Source of the DNA: Pseudomonadota bacterium
Lineage (GTDB): Bacteria > Pseudomonadota > Gammaproteobacteria > Burkholderiales > Burkholderiaceae_E
Direction: 5' to 3'
Length of the DNA: 64,000 nucleotides
Assembly: GCA_963204785.1 (NCBI GenBank)
Contig: CAUJHG010000041.1
Span: 1 to 64,000 of the forward strand
Under the pieces are notes generated by a model, which was not told where the DNA came from, ran no database searches, and saw only the letters and a list, made by a program, of their open reading frames with translations. Shown one piece after another: positions 1 through 8,915 of the stretch. Numbering within the stretch: position 1 is the stretch's first letter; every line of letters starts with the position of its first letter. Both the position numbers and the translations under genes were made by a program.

Positions 1-1
1 G

Positions 2-1633
2 GCTGCAGCCCAGACCGAGAAGCCGCAGTACGGCGGCACGCTGAACATCGGCATGGTCTACGTGACGCTGGCCCCCCTCACCTGGGATCCGACCGACTGG
101 GCCTGGAAGTTCCAGCAGGACACCGGCACGTTCTACGAGCAGCTGTTCGCAGCGGATCTCTCGAAGTCGGTGCGCAACGGTGGCAAGTACGCGTTCCGCG
201 CCGACGCCTGGCTGCCCTCGGACGCGGTGCGGGGTGAACTCGCGGAGAAGTGGGAGATCAAGGAGAACCCGCTGCGCATCGAGGTCAGGCTGCGCAAGGG
301 CGTGATGTTCCCCGACAAGCCCGGAGTGATGAAGTCGCGCGAGCTGGTCGCCCAGGACGTGATCGACACCTTCAACCGCCTGGACAAGAGTCCGAAGAAG
401 GTGCCCACCTACTTCGACCACATCGAGAAGGTCGAGGCGCCCGACAAGCACACGGTGGTGTTCAGGCTCAAGGAGTACAACGCCGAGTGGGACTATCGCT
501 TCGGCTGGGGCTACTTTGCCGGAATCGTCCCCGAAGAGGTGATCAAGGCGGGCGCCAAGGACTGGCGCAACGCCAACGGCACCGGCCCGTTCATGCTCAC
601 CGACTACGTGCAGGGTAACGCGGTGACGCTGACGAAGAACCCGGTCTACTGGGACAAGGAGAAGATCGGCGGGCACGACTACAAGCTGCCCTTCGTCGAC
701 AGGATCGTCTACCGCACGATCAAGGACGAGGCCACCTACCTGACTGCGCTGCGCACCGGCAAGCTCGACGTGCTCGAGGGGATCCGCTGGAACGCGGTCG
801 AGGAGCTCAAGCGCAGCGCACCCGCACTGAAGTGGGTGCGCAGCCTCGACAACGGTGGAACCTTCGTTTCGCTGCGCTCGGACACCAAGCCCTTCGACGA
901 CATCCGCGTGCGCCGTGCCCTGAACATGGCGGTCGACAAGAAGGAGATCGTCAAGGCCTACTACAACGGCAACGCCGAGCTCTTCGCCTATCCGATGCAT
1001 CCGGAATACGTCGGCTACTACGAGACGCTCGAGCAGATGCCGAAGGCGGCGCAGGAGCTCTTCGAGTACAACCCCGAGAAGGCGAAGCAACTGCTCGCCG
1101 AGGCCGGCTTTCCGAAGGGCTTCAGTTTCAAGGTCCAGGTCAACGCGAACTCCCCCGACCACATGGACCTGCTGCCGCTGGTGGCCGCCTATCTGGAGAA
1201 GGTCGGCGTGAAGATGGAGATCCAGCCGATGGAATACGGCGCCTTTCTGTCGGCAATGACGACCAAGACGCTCGCACCCGGCTACATGATGCGCAACGGG
1301 CACACCAACCCCACCACTTCGCTTCGCAAGAGCTTCGTGACCAAGCAGACCTGGAATCCGTCGCTGTGGTCCGACCCCGAGTTCGACAAGCGGATGCACG
1401 ATGCCTACCTGGAACGTGACGAGAGCAAGCGCAAACTGCTGATCAAGCTGATGACCCGCGACATCGTCGAGAAAGCGCCCTACATCTGGCTGCCGACCCC
1501 CTACACCTACACCGCCTGGTGGCCGTGGGTGAAGAACTACGGCGGCGAGTTGCGCGCCGGCGCCGAGCGCCCCGGTCCGATCCACGCACGGATGTGGATC
1601 GACCAGGCGATGAAGAAGAAGATGGGCTTCTGA
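2..1633 (+). CDS. ABC importer substrate-binding protein, family 5 (5' end outside window)
   Basis: Periplasmic binding protein of the peptide/opine/nickel class (SBP family 5), delivering an oligopeptide-like solute to a DppBC-type permease. The frame is open from base 2 and reads AAAQTEKPQYGGTLNIG, the typical start of a mature family 5 protein just after signal cleavage. The true start and signal peptide therefore lie upstream, and the first ATG at 53 is internal. About 543 residues are visible, the usual family size. Internal features fit the family: the ADAWLPSDAVRGELAEKWEI segment, a VRLRKGVMFPD strand and GTGPFMLTDYV. It is followed after 5 bases by the first ATPase, so it belongs to the same operon. 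No permease genes are in the window, so they would have to lie upstream. The ligand is unknown. Confidence 0.93.
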   Translation, partial: AAAQTEKPQYGGTLNIGMVYVTLAPLTWDPTDWAWKFQQDTGTFYEQLFAADLSKSVRNGGKYAFRADAWLPSDAVRGELAEKWEIKENPLRIEVRLRKGVMFPDKPGVMKSRELVAQDVIDTFNRLDKSPKKVPTYFDHIEKVEAPDKHTVVFRLKEYNAEWDYRFGWGYFAGIVPEEVIKAGAKDWRNANGTGPFMLTDYVQGNAVTLTKNPVYWDKEKIGGHDYKLPFVDRIVYRTIKDEATYLTALRTGKLDVLEGIRWNAVEELKRSAPALKWVRSLDNGGTFVSLRSDTKPFDDIRVRRALNMAVDKKEIVKAYYNGNAELFAYPMHPEYVGYYETLEQMPKAAQELFEYNPEKAKQLLAEAGFPKGFSFKVQVNANSPDHMDLLPLVAAYLEKVGVKMEIQPMEYGAFLSAMTTKTLAPGYMMRNGHTNPTTSLRKSFVTKQTWNPSLWSDPEFDKRMHDAYLERDESKRKLLIKLMTRDIVEKAPYIWLPTPYTYTAWWPWVKNYGGELRAGAERPGPIHARMWIDQAMKKKMGF

Positions 1634-1638
1634 ACGCG

Positions 1639-2610
1639 ATGGCCGAGCCGCTGCTCAGTGTCCGTGGCCTGACCACCCGCTTCCGCACGGAGCGGGGCAC
1701 GGTCACTGCCGTGGACCGTGTCTCCTTCGACGTCGAGGCAGGCGAGACGCTCGCGATCGTCGGCGAATCGGGCTCCGGCAAGAGCGTCACGGCGATGTCG
1801 ATCCTGCGGCTGATTCCGTCGCCGCCGGGTCGTATCGAGAGCGGCGAGATCGTCTTCGACGGCCAGGATCTCCTGAAGCTCTCCGAGAAGGGCATCCGGG
1901 CAGTACGCGGCGACCGCATCGCGATGATCTTCCAGGAGCCGATGTCCTCGCTGAACCCGGCACTCACCATCGGTCGCCAGGTGGCCGAGCCGATCAACCT
2001 GCACCGCGGAACTCCCTGGAGCAAGGCGCTCGAGATGGCGCGCGACCTGCTCGCCAAGGTGCGCATCCCGGACCCGGCCTCACGCCTGTCCGCCTACCCG
2101 CACCAGTTCTCCGGGGGCATGCGCCAGCGCGCGATGATCGCGATGGCGCTGGCCTGCAACCCGCAACTGCTGATCGCCGACGAGCCCACGACAGCGCTCG
2201 ACGTCACGGTGCAGGCGCAGATCCTGGATCTTCTGCAGGAACTGGTCGGCGGCAGTCGCTCGGCGCTGATCCTGATCACGCACGACCTGGGCGTGGTCGC
2301 CCGCTACGCGCACCGGGTGATCGTGATGTACGCAGGGCGCGTGGTGGAGTCCGCACCCGCGACCGAGCTCTACGCCCGCCCGCGGCATCCCTACACCCGC
2401 GGACTGATGGCCTCGGTACCGAAGGTGGACGGCGACACCAGCCAGCGCCTGGTGCCGATCGAGGGTCAGCCGCCCGACCTGGCAGCCTTGCCGCCAGGAT
2501 GCGCGTTCGCGCCGCGCTGCCAGTACGCGACCGAGAAGTGCCGGGCCGAGCGCCCCGAACTGCGCGAGACTGGCGCGCGGCACGAAGTGGCGTGCCACTT
2601 CGATCTCTGA
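1639..2610 (+). CDS. Peptide-type ABC importer ATPase, DppD/OppD-like
   Basis: Cytoplasmic ATPase subunit of the importer whose binding protein precedes it. With the ATG at 1639 it has 323 residues. Walker A is GESGSGKS at about 42-49, the signature FSGGMRQR at about 157-164, and Walker B LLIADEP at about 177-183, followed by the H-loop LITHDLG. The C-terminal oligopeptide/dipeptide tail carries [12 protein letters not shown] and a cysteine cluster ([14 protein letters not shown]), as in DppD. The frame stays open upstream to 1519, but that part overlaps the binding-protein gene, and 1639 matches the family N-terminus [13 protein letters not shown]. The pair D then F (next gene) is the standard order. 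Function is clear as a family; the solute is not. Confidence 0.95.
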   Translation: MAEPLLSVRGLTTRFRTERGTVTAVDRVSFDVEAGETLAIVGESGSGKSVTAMSILRLIPSPPGRIESGEIVFDGQDLLKLSEKGIRAVRGDRIAMIFQEPMSSLNPALTIGRQVAEPINLHRGTPWSKALEMARDLLAKVRIPDPASRLSAYPHQFSGGMRQRAMIAMALACNPQLLIADEPTTALDVTVQAQILDLLQELVGGSRSALILITHDLGVVARYAHRVIVMYAGRVVESAPATELYARPRHPYTRGLMASVPKVDGDTSQRLVPIEGQPPDLAALPPGCAFAPRCQYATEKCRAERPELRETGARHEVACHFDL

Positions 2611-2664
2611 GCAGCCGTCCTGCGAGCCAAGCGCCGTGAGCCACCCCGAATTCCTGGAAGCCCG

Positions 2665-3684
2665 ATGAACGCCACCACCCCATCCGCTGCGGCCTCCGAC
2701 GAGATCCTGCGCGTGCGGGACCTGAAGGTGCACTTTCCGGTGACCAGCGGCGTGGTGTTCCGCAAGCAGGTGGCGAGCGTGCGCGCGGTCGACGGCGTCT
2801 CCTTCGACCTGCGGCGTGGCGAGACCCTCGGCCTGGTCGGCGAGAGCGGCTGCGGGAAATCCACCACCGGTCTCGCGGTGCTGCGCATGCTCGAGCCCAC
2901 TGCGGGGAGCATCGAGTTCGAGGGCGAGGACATCACGCATTTCGACAAGGCGCGGATGCGACCGCTGCGCAGGCGGATCCAGATGGTCTACCAGGACCCG
3001 TTCGGCTCGCTCAATCCGAGGATGCGGGTGCGCGACATCGTCGGCGAGCCGCTCCAGGTCCACGGCCTCGCCGAGAACCGGCGGGCGTACGAAGAGCGCA
3101 TCGCCTTCCTGCTGGACACCGTGGGGCTTCTCCCCTACATGGCCGACCGCTACCCGCACGAGTTCTCCGGCGGGCAGCGCCAGCGCATCGGGATCGCGCG
3201 CGCCCTCGCGGTCGAGCCCAGCCTGATCATCTGTGACGAACCGGTGTCGGCGCTCGACGTCTCGATCCAGGCGCAGGTGGTCAACGTCTTCGTCGACCTG
3301 CAGCAGCGGCTGGGCCTGTCCTACCTGTTCGTGGCACACGACCTCGCAGTGGTACGCCACGTCAGCGACCGGATCGCCGTGATGTACCTGGGCCGCATCG
3401 TCGAGATCGCACCGCGCGACGACATCTACCGCGAGCCGCTGCATCCGTACACGAAGGCACTGATGGCGGCAGTCCCGGTGGCCGATCCGGTCGTCGAGGC
3501 ACAGCGCGAACGCGTGCCGCTCCAGGGGGAAGTGCCGAGTCCGCTGTCGCCGCCGTCCGGATGCCGCTTCCACCCGCGCTGCCCCTTCGCAATGGACGTC
3601 TGCCGCAGCGTCGACCCGGTGCTCACCGACATGGGAGGCGGCCGCTCGGTGGCCTGCCACCTCTATCCGCACGAAGGCGCATGA
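2665..3684 (+). CDS. Peptide-type ABC importer ATPase, DppF/OppF-like
   Basis: Second ATPase of the importer, 339 residues. Walker A is GESGCGKS at about 59-66. The signature [13 protein letters not shown] and Walker [13 protein letters not shown] are of the F-subunit type. The C-terminal [16 protein letters not shown] segment and cysteine cluster ([14 protein letters not shown]) are again typical. A 54-base gap separates it from the D-type gene. Its stop codon overlaps the start of the next gene in an ATGA tetranucleotide at 3681-3684. This implies translational coupling of importer and regulator synthesis. Confidence 0.95.
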   Translation: MNATTPSAAASDEILRVRDLKVHFPVTSGVVFRKQVASVRAVDGVSFDLRRGETLGLVGESGCGKSTTGLAVLRMLEPTAGSIEFEGEDITHFDKARMRPLRRRIQMVYQDPFGSLNPRMRVRDIVGEPLQVHGLAENRRAYEERIAFLLDTVGLLPYMADRYPHEFSGGQRQRIGIARALAVEPSLIICDEPVSALDVSIQAQVVNVFVDLQQRLGLSYLFVAHDLAVVRHVSDRIAVMYLGRIVEIAPRDDIYREPLHPYTKALMAAVPVADPVVEAQRERVPLQGEVPSPLSPPSGCRFHPRCPFAMDVCRSVDPVLTDMGGGRSVACHLYPHEGA

Positions 3685-5060
3685 AGGTCCCGCGGGGCAC
3701 GGCGAAGACCGCGCCCGCAGCCGGAAGCGCTCCACGATCCGAACGCGGTCTGCAGAAGGCGCCGGCCTCGGCGCGCGCGCCGATCCGGAATCACGCACAG
3801 AAGCAGCCCGCGCCGAGCCGAGGTCGCCCTGGGCAGCGCGAGGAGAGACGCAAGCAGATCCTCGAGGCTGCGGCCCGGATGTTCAACCGTCGCGGTCTGC
3901 ATGGCGCGACCCTGGCAGAAGTCGCGAGCGACGTCGGGCTTGCGACCAACAGCATCACCTACTACTTCCGCCGCAAGGAGGACCTCGCAGTCGCCTGCCT
4001 GCTGAGTGCGATCGACCATGTGGTGGCGATCGCAGAGCGCGCCGCCGCTGCGCGCGGCACTGCGGCTCGCGTACGGGCCTTCGTCGAAGGCTACCTCGCG
4101 CTGCTCGCCGAGATCGACTCGGGGCGACGCGGCGAACTGGTCCGCTTCCACGACATCCGGGCGCTCGGCCCAGGCTACCGCGAGCAGGTGGTTGCGGCCT
4201 ACGTTCCGATGTTCAGGCGCGTGCGCGATCTGCTTGGAAGGCCCGGAACCGGAGCGAGGGCGAGGCGTTCCATCAATGCGCGCACGCTGCTGCTGATGAA
4301 CGCCGCCTTCTGGTCGCGTGCCTGGGTGTCGCGCTACGCAGTGCACGACTACCCGCGTGTTGCCGCGCGCATCACGGACATCCTGCTCCACGGCCTCGCA
4401 GTCCAGGGGGCCCGGTGGGACGGCGTGCCGCGCTTTCGCGGCACGTCTGCGCTGGCCGATCCCTGCGCCGATGCAACCACCGAGGCCTTCCTGCGCGCTG
4501 CGACCCTGCTGCTCAACGAGCAGGGCTACCGCGGCGCCTCGGTGGAGCGCATCTCGGCACAGCTCAAGCTGACCAAGGGCGCCTTCTACCACCGCCACGC
4601 CGACAAGGACGAGCTGATCGCGGCCTGCTTCGCGCACAGCTTCGCCGTGATCCGGCGTGCACAGGAGACGGCGGCGCTGCAATCGAGCGGATGGCAGCGG
4701 GTGCTCGAGGTCGCAGGCCTGCTCACCTGTCATCAGCTGTCCGAATCCGGGCCGCTGCTCAAGTACACCTCGCGCAGCGCACTTCCGGAGGCAATGCGCG
4801 CCGAGACCCGGCGCACGATGGGACAGCTCACCCAGGGCTATGGGCACTTCCTGGTCGACGGGCTCGTCGATGGAAGCATCCGTCCCGTGGACCCAGCGGT
4901 CGCCGCCGAACTGCTCACCGGGACGATCAACGCGGTGGTCGAACTCAGCTACTGGCTCCCGGGGTTCGACCTCGACGAGGCGCTCGACTTCTATCTGCGG
5001 CCGCTGTTCTTCGGGCTGCTCCATCCGGCCCTGCCCGCAGCCATCGCGCCGCGCGGATGA
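3681..5060 (+). CDS. Tandem TetR-family regulator (two fused TetR units)
   Basis: Predicted DNA-binding regulator of 459 residues, about twice the usual TetR length. After a basic Ala/Pro-rich leader of about 50 residues comes a first TetR HTH at about 56-105 (ILEAAARMFNRRGLHGATLAE, then SITYYFRRKEDL). A first ligand-binding-type helical domain follows. A second TetR HTH lies at about 263-312 (LLNEQGYRGASVERISAQL, then GAFYHRHADKDEL) with its own helical domain. The start at 3681 overlaps the ATPase stop (ATGA), so it is made with the importer and may control it by feedback. One chain would carry two DNA-binding heads and two potential ligand pockets, so it could bind as a pseudo-dimer. Proteins with this fused layout occur in proteobacterial annotations, but I know of no well-studied member. 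Confidence 0.88.
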   Translation: MKVPRGTAKTAPAAGSAPRSERGLQKAPASARAPIRNHAQKQPAPSRGRPGQREERRKQILEAAARMFNRRGLHGATLAEVASDVGLATNSITYYFRRKEDLAVACLLSAIDHVVAIAERAAAARGTAARVRAFVEGYLALLAEIDSGRRGELVRFHDIRALGPGYREQVVAAYVPMFRRVRDLLGRPGTGARARRSINARTLLLMNAAFWSRAWVSRYAVHDYPRVAARITDILLHGLAVQGARWDGVPRFRGTSALADPCADATTEAFLRAATLLLNEQGYRGASVERISAQLKLTKGAFYHRHADKDELIAACFAHSFAVIRRAQETAALQSSGWQRVLEVAGLLTCHQLSESGPLLKYTSRSALPEAMRAETRRTMGQLTQGYGHFLVDGLVDGSIRPVDPAVAAELLTGTINAVVELSYWLPGFDLDEALDFYLRPLFFGLLHPALPAAIAPRG

Positions 5061-5126
5061 CCCGGTCTTCGGCCGGCATGCGGTAGTCTGCGCGCTTCGC
5101 AGCCAGCAAGACCACGGAGGGGACAG

Positions 5127-5729
5127 GTGAAATTCAGGATGGCCGAGAACTCGCTGTTCGCGATCCTGCTGCGTTCGAGGTGGTGGGTGAGCTTCCTCGT
5201 CGCCGGCGCCATCGTCCTGCTGGCCGGACTGCTCCTGCCGGCGCAGTTCGTGGTCTATGGCGTGATCGTCGCCGGCCCCTTCATCGTGATCGGCTTCATC
5301 GCCGCCTCGCGCCAGTTGCGGGCGCCGAGCGCCGCACGCATCTCCGCCACCGTCGAGCGCCTCGCCGAACTCGACCGCGAAGCCTTCACCGGCGCGCTCG
5401 AGGCGGCATTCCAGGAAGACGGCCATGCAGTGCGCCGGATCGACAGCCAGGGCGCCGACCTCGAACTGAGCAAGGCAGGCCGCCAGGTGCTCATCGCCTG
5501 CCGCCGCTGGAAGGCCAGCCGCACCGGGGTGGAACCGCTGCGCGAGTTGCAGGCTGCACGCGAGGCGAAGGACGCACAGGGCGCCACCTACGTGACCCTG
5601 GGCGAGGTCACCGACACCGCCCGTGCCTATGCAGCGCAGAACGGCCTGGCGCTTATGCAGGGGCCGGAGCTTGCGGTGCTGCTGCGGCGCAGTCCGGTGC
5701 TGCACCAGACCCTCAGCCGGCGGGCCTGA
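5127..5729 (+). CDS. Membrane-anchored Mrr-like restriction-endonuclease-fold protein
   Basis: A 200-residue protein with two predicted membrane helices at about 20-38 and 42-60, then a cytoplasmic domain resembling Mrr/DUF2034 nucleases (PD-(D/E)xK fold). The DGHAVRRIDSQGADLEL segment supplies the metal-binding Asp (D111), and VLIACRRWKASRTGVEPLREL matches the following strand and helix. In active Mrr-like enzymes that strand usually reads QxK. Here the equivalent positions are A124-C125-R126, so catalysis may be lost. The start is GTG at 5127, with GGAGGGG about 5 bases upstream. Its last 17 bases overlap the convergent MATE gene. Role unknown; it stands alone, with no methylase partner. 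Confidence 0.7.
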   Translation: MKFRMAENSLFAILLRSRWWVSFLVAGAIVLLAGLLLPAQFVVYGVIVAGPFIVIGFIAASRQLRAPSAARISATVERLAELDREAFTGALEAAFQEDGHAVRRIDSQGADLELSKAGRQVLIACRRWKASRTGVEPLRELQAAREAKDAQGATYVTLGEVTDTARAYAAQNGLALMQGPELAVLLRRSPVLHQTLSRRA

Positions 5730-7092
5730 GCGCCCTGCTCGGAGCCGACGACCCCCAGGTGGTGAAACGCACCGCCGCCCACATCGATACCCCGTAGGTG
5801 ACCATCGCTGCAGCAGCCAGGCCGAAGTACTGCCAGGCAGGTGCCCCGCGACTGGCCAGCCACAGTCCGACCCCCACCGCGACCACCAGCCGTGCCGTTC
5901 CGGCCAACACCGGTCCGAGCATCTTTCCCGCCCCCTGTGACGAGAAGTACAAGGTGAGACCTGCGCACAGCAGAGCGAAGGCGGGGCCGCCGATCTGCAG
6001 GTACTGCCGTGCATAGCCGAGAACACCCTCGTCACGGCTGAAGATTCGCGCCCAGAGGTCCGGCGCCACCGCCACCAGCAGTCCGACGCAAGCGGCGCAC
6101 GCCCCCGCAATCCCCGCAGCGGTCCACGCGATGCGCCGCGCGCGGGCGACGTCGCCCGCACCGATCGCCATCCCGACCATCGGCACCGAGGCGACACCCA
6201 CCCCGAAGGAGATCGTGGTCATCAGGAACTCGAGGCGCTGACCGATCGAGTAGCCCGCCAGCGGCACCTCGCCCAGTCGCGCCACCAGCGAAGTGAACAC
6301 CAGCATCGTGAGCACGGTCTGCACCGGTGAAAGACACGCGAGTGCCCCCACCCTGAGGATGTCGGCGAGCAGTTCGCGTCGGATGGTGAAGCGCTGAAGC
6401 CGCAGCTTCAGCCGGGCAGCACCGCCCAGCAGGCACCAGGCGAAGAAGGACACGCCAGCCAGGTGCGCGATCACGTGTCCCAGCGCAACACCGATCATCC
6501 CCAGCCCGGGCAGCGGCCCGACCCCGAAGGCGAGGATTCCTCCGAGGCTGGCCTGCAGGACACCGATGCCGACGATGCCAATCGATGGCATCCGCATGTT
6601 CCCGGTGCCGCGCAGCACCGACGCAAGCGTGTTGCTCACCCAGACCAGCATCGCTCCGCCGAAGAGAACCGTCGAGTACGGCACCACCTCGGCGAGCACC
6701 GCGCCCCTGCCCCCGAGCAGCCGGTAGAGGGCAGGCCCGAAGATCACGAACAGGATCGAGTAGGCGACGCCGATCGACGCGCCGATCAGGATCGCGTGCA
6801 TCGCGAGCGTGTGCGCGCGCGCCGAGTCCGCTGCGCCGAAGGCGCGCGCGATCGCCGAGGATACCCCTCCGCCCATCGCGCCCGCGGACATCGTGCTGGT
6901 GAGGATCGCGAAAGGAAACACCAGGCCCAGCGCAGCGAGCGGCGTGGTGCCCAGGCGCCCGACGTAGAAGGTCTCGGCGGTGCTCACCAGGACGGTGACC
7001 GCCATCGCGATCACGTTGGGAACCGAAAGACGCAGCAGCGTCGAAAGGATCGGACCGTGGCGCATGCGGTCCAGCTCGATCGAGGCGCTCAT
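5713..7092 (-). CDS. MATE-family multidrug/toxin efflux transporter
   Basis: Inner-membrane Na+- or H+-coupled exporter of the multi-antimicrobial extrusion family, 459 residues with about twelve hydrophobic helices in two homologous halves. The N-terminus LSVPNVIAMAVTVLVSTAE followed by FYVGRLGTTPLAALGLVFP is the conserved first MATE helix. FGVGVASVPMVGMAIGAGD in the second half corresponds to the repeat. It converges on and overlaps the Mrr-like gene by 17 bases. No regulator is adjacent. Substrate unknown. Confidence 0.9.
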   Translation of the reverse strand: MSASIELDRMRHGPILSTLLRLSVPNVIAMAVTVLVSTAETFYVGRLGTTPLAALGLVFPFAILTSTMSAGAMGGGVSSAIARAFGAADSARAHTLAMHAILIGASIGVAYSILFVIFGPALYRLLGGRGAVLAEVVPYSTVLFGGAMLVWVSNTLASVLRGTGNMRMPSIGIVGIGVLQASLGGILAFGVGPLPGLGMIGVALGHVIAHLAGVSFFAWCLLGGAARLKLRLQRFTIRRELLADILRVGALACLSPVQTVLTMLVFTSLVARLGEVPLAGYSIGQRLEFLMTTISFGVGVASVPMVGMAIGAGDVARARRIAWTAAGIAGACAACVGLLVAVAPDLWARIFSRDEGVLGYARQYLQIGGPAFALLCAGLTLYFSSQGAGKMLGPVLAGTARLVVAVGVGLWLASRGAPAWQYFGLAAAAMVTYGVSMWAAVRFTTWGSSAPSRALRPAG

Positions 7093-7187
7093 CAGCGCCG
7101 ACCTGCGACGATGCGTACGTCCTTGGGCATGGAACTCGGAACCGAAGATACAGGAAGCGCGTAGCTTGCCACGCGCCGCGGACGAGG

Positions 7188-8015
7188 TCAGCGCAGGTCG
7201 GCGAGCGTCGTCTCGATCAGCGCACGTGCGATGCTCAACGGGGGCGGAAGCTGAGGCAGAGCCTCTGGCGTGAACCAGCGGGCGTCGGCCAGTTCGGCCG
7301 GGTCCGGCCGAAGCTCTCCGTCGGCGTACTCGGCACGGAAGGCGATCATCAGCGAATTCGGGAAGGGCCAGCTCTGGCTGCCGAAGTAGCGCAGGTCGCG
7401 CACCTCGATTCCCACCTCCTCGCGCACTTCACGCTCCACCGCTTCCTCGACCGTTTCGCCTGCCTCGACGAAGCCCGCGAGCGCGCTGTAGCGACCCGCA
7501 GGGAAGTTGATGCCGCGCCCGAGAAGGAGTTCGCGTCCGCGCGTGACCATCACCATCATCGCCGGCGAGATCCGCGGATAGGAAACCAGTCCGCAGGCCG
7601 GACATCGCTTTGCACGTTCGTGGCCCACCTGCTCGGTCGGCGTTGCGCAGACTCCGCAGAAACGATGGGTGCGATCCCATTCGAGCACCTGCACCGCACG
7701 CATCGCGATCGACAGGGTCTCGTCGTCGAGCACTCCGAACCAGCTGCGCAGGTTGGCCGCCCTGAGCCCCTCGGGAAGCCCGTGCGGACTGTATCGATCG
7801 TCCAGCGCCACCGCTACGTGGGTACGCCCGGCGTACCTGCCGATCGGGTGCACGCGCGCCGCTGCCAGCCCTGCACTGCGGTAGATCCGCCACGGCAGCG
7901 CCACCGGAGTGTCGCCGAAGAGCACCAGCGCATCGCGCACGAAGACGTGTGCGATCGCTTCGTCGTCGAGCGTTGCGTCCAGGACGGAGAAGAAGCCGGC
8001 AGGCGTGCGGATCAT
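7188..8015 (-). CDS. nudC: NAD(H) pyrophosphatase / RNA-deNADding Nudix hydrolase
   Basis: NudC family, 275 residues. It hydrolyses NADH to NMNH and AMP, and in characterised relatives removes NAD caps from RNA 5' ends. Four zinc-binding cysteines are present (C120, C123, C138, C141; CGVC and CPAC). The Nudix box GFVEAGETVEEAVEREVREE starts at about 181 and is complete, including the REVREE glutamates. The SQSWPFP motif at about 213-219 is the NudC hallmark, separating it from generic Nudix proteins. The N-terminal domain is more divergent, as is usual. It is a single-gene unit transcribed leftward from the 8.0-8.4 kb gap. Confidence 0.93.
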   Translation of the reverse strand: MIRTPAGFFSVLDATLDDEAIAHVFVRDALVLFGDTPVALPWRIYRSAGLAAARVHPIGRYAGRTHVAVALDDRYSPHGLPEGLRAANLRSWFGVLDDETLSIAMRAVQVLEWDRTHRFCGVCATPTEQVGHERAKRCPACGLVSYPRISPAMMVMVTRGRELLLGRGINFPAGRYSALAGFVEAGETVEEAVEREVREEVGIEVRDLRYFGSQSWPFPNSLMIAFRAEYADGELRPDPAELADARWFTPEALPQLPPPLSIARALIETTLADLR

Positions 8016-8411
8016 GTCGGATCCCGGGCTGGGTGGTGAGGCACGAAGGCGATCTTACGCCTGGCATCGACCACCGGAAACCCGGATTCCGTGAAGGGCT
8101 GGACCCGGTCTGTGGACAAGGTGGGGGCATCGCCTGACCCTGCTGTGGACAAGAACCCTCCCCCGGACGCCCGGCCGGATTCCTCGCGGAAGCCCACAAT
8201 CGCGGGACACGGTTCTGCACCGGTTGGCGCTGCCCGGAAAGCCGCATGCACGAAGGCTCCGGGCGAGTTGTCCACCGATGGTCGCCGGCCCCAACAACAA
8301 CATCATTCAAGAAGATGAAAGATCTTCATGAATGAGGAAGAGCGATCCCTGGTGCGTCGCTGTGCCTGATTTGCCACAATCGGCCGAGATCCACCCGATT
8401 CCGATCCAGCA
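8016..8411. promoter_or_regulatory. Divergent 396-bp gap with DnaA-box-like 9-mers
   Basis: This is the longest gene-free stretch of the window, between nudC (leftward) and the MaoC gene (rightward). TGTGGACAA occurs twice on the plus strand at 8111-8119 and 8144-8152. Its complement form TTGTCCACC (one mismatch) is at 8268-8276, and a weaker TTTGCCACA is at 8370-8378. TTGTCCACA is the GC-rich variant of the DnaA box consensus TTATCCACA. Beyond them lies an AT-rich palindrome (8303-8335). It must also hold the promoters of both flanking genes, but I see no convincing -35/-10 pair. Whether DnaA binds here is unproven. Confidence 0.45.
8303..8335. repeat. AT-rich inverted repeat, 14-bp arms
   Basis: The arms at 8303-8316 and 8322-8335 are complementary at 13 of 14 positions around a 5-base centre. 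In the 40 bases 8301-8340 only 14 are G or C, in contrast with the surrounding DNA. No T-run follows, and it lies between divergent genes, so an operator or duplex-unwinding element is more likely than a terminator. Confidence 0.6.
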
Positions 8412-8894
8412 ATGCCCACCCAGACGAGCATCTCTTCCCGGCACCAGCTCTGCGAGCAGCGATGGTTCGACGACTTCCGGATCGGCGAGCGATTTCCCCT
8501 GCCCTCCAGGACGATCACCGAGGCGCTGTTCGCGGCCTTCCAGCTCGCGAGCGGGGACAACCATCCGTCACACTACGATCTCGAGTACTGTCGCGAGCAT
8601 GGCGCCCCGCAACTGCTCGCGCACGGCTTCCAGATCCTGATCCAGACGGCGGCGGGCGCAGGTCTGTTTCCGCACATGGTCGAGGACTCGATGAAGGGCT
8701 TCATCGAGCAGAGCAGCCGCTTCCTGAAGCCGGTGCACGCCGGCGACACGCTCTACTGCACCCTCGAGGTCGTCGAGCTGGTTCCCGGTCGCAGCACCGG
8801 GGTGATCGCACTGGCATCCACGGTGATCAACCAGCACGGCGTCCTGGTGATGGACGGAGTGCAGAAATACCTGCTGAAGAAACGTCCGGCGTGA
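8412..8894 (+). CDS. MaoC-family (hotdog) enoyl-CoA hydratase-like protein
   Basis: A 160-residue single-hotdog protein of the R-specific hydratase class. The hydratase-2 motif reads ASGDNHPSHYD, with catalytic Asp49 and His54 retained. The usual N-P-I is altered to H-P-S, so the substrate or reaction may differ. The likely reaction is reversible hydration of a trans-2-enoyl-CoA. It is a single-gene unit downstream of the DnaA-box-like gap and converges on the thioesterase-like gene. The C-terminus MDGVQKYLLKKR is normal for the family. Confidence 0.85.
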   Translation: MPTQTSISSRHQLCEQRWFDDFRIGERFPLPSRTITEALFAAFQLASGDNHPSHYDLEYCREHGAPQLLAHGFQILIQTAAGAGLFPHMVEDSMKGFIEQSSRFLKPVHAGDTLYCTLEVVELVPGRSTGVIALASTVINQHGVLVMDGVQKYLLKKRPA

Positions 8895-8915
8895 GGCCTC
8901 GGGGGCTGGAGCCGA

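Noticed and set aside
3681..5060. Reading the tandem TetR gene as two genes fused by a sequencing error
   Set aside because: The frame is continuous and the linker is ordinary helical sequence. There is no stop or second ribosome-binding site at the junction, and similar fusions are known.
3663..6197. An 844-codon minus-strand frame across the tandem TetR and Mrr-like genes
   Set aside because: Both plus-strand genes have recognisable domains and ribosome-binding sites; this frame has neither.
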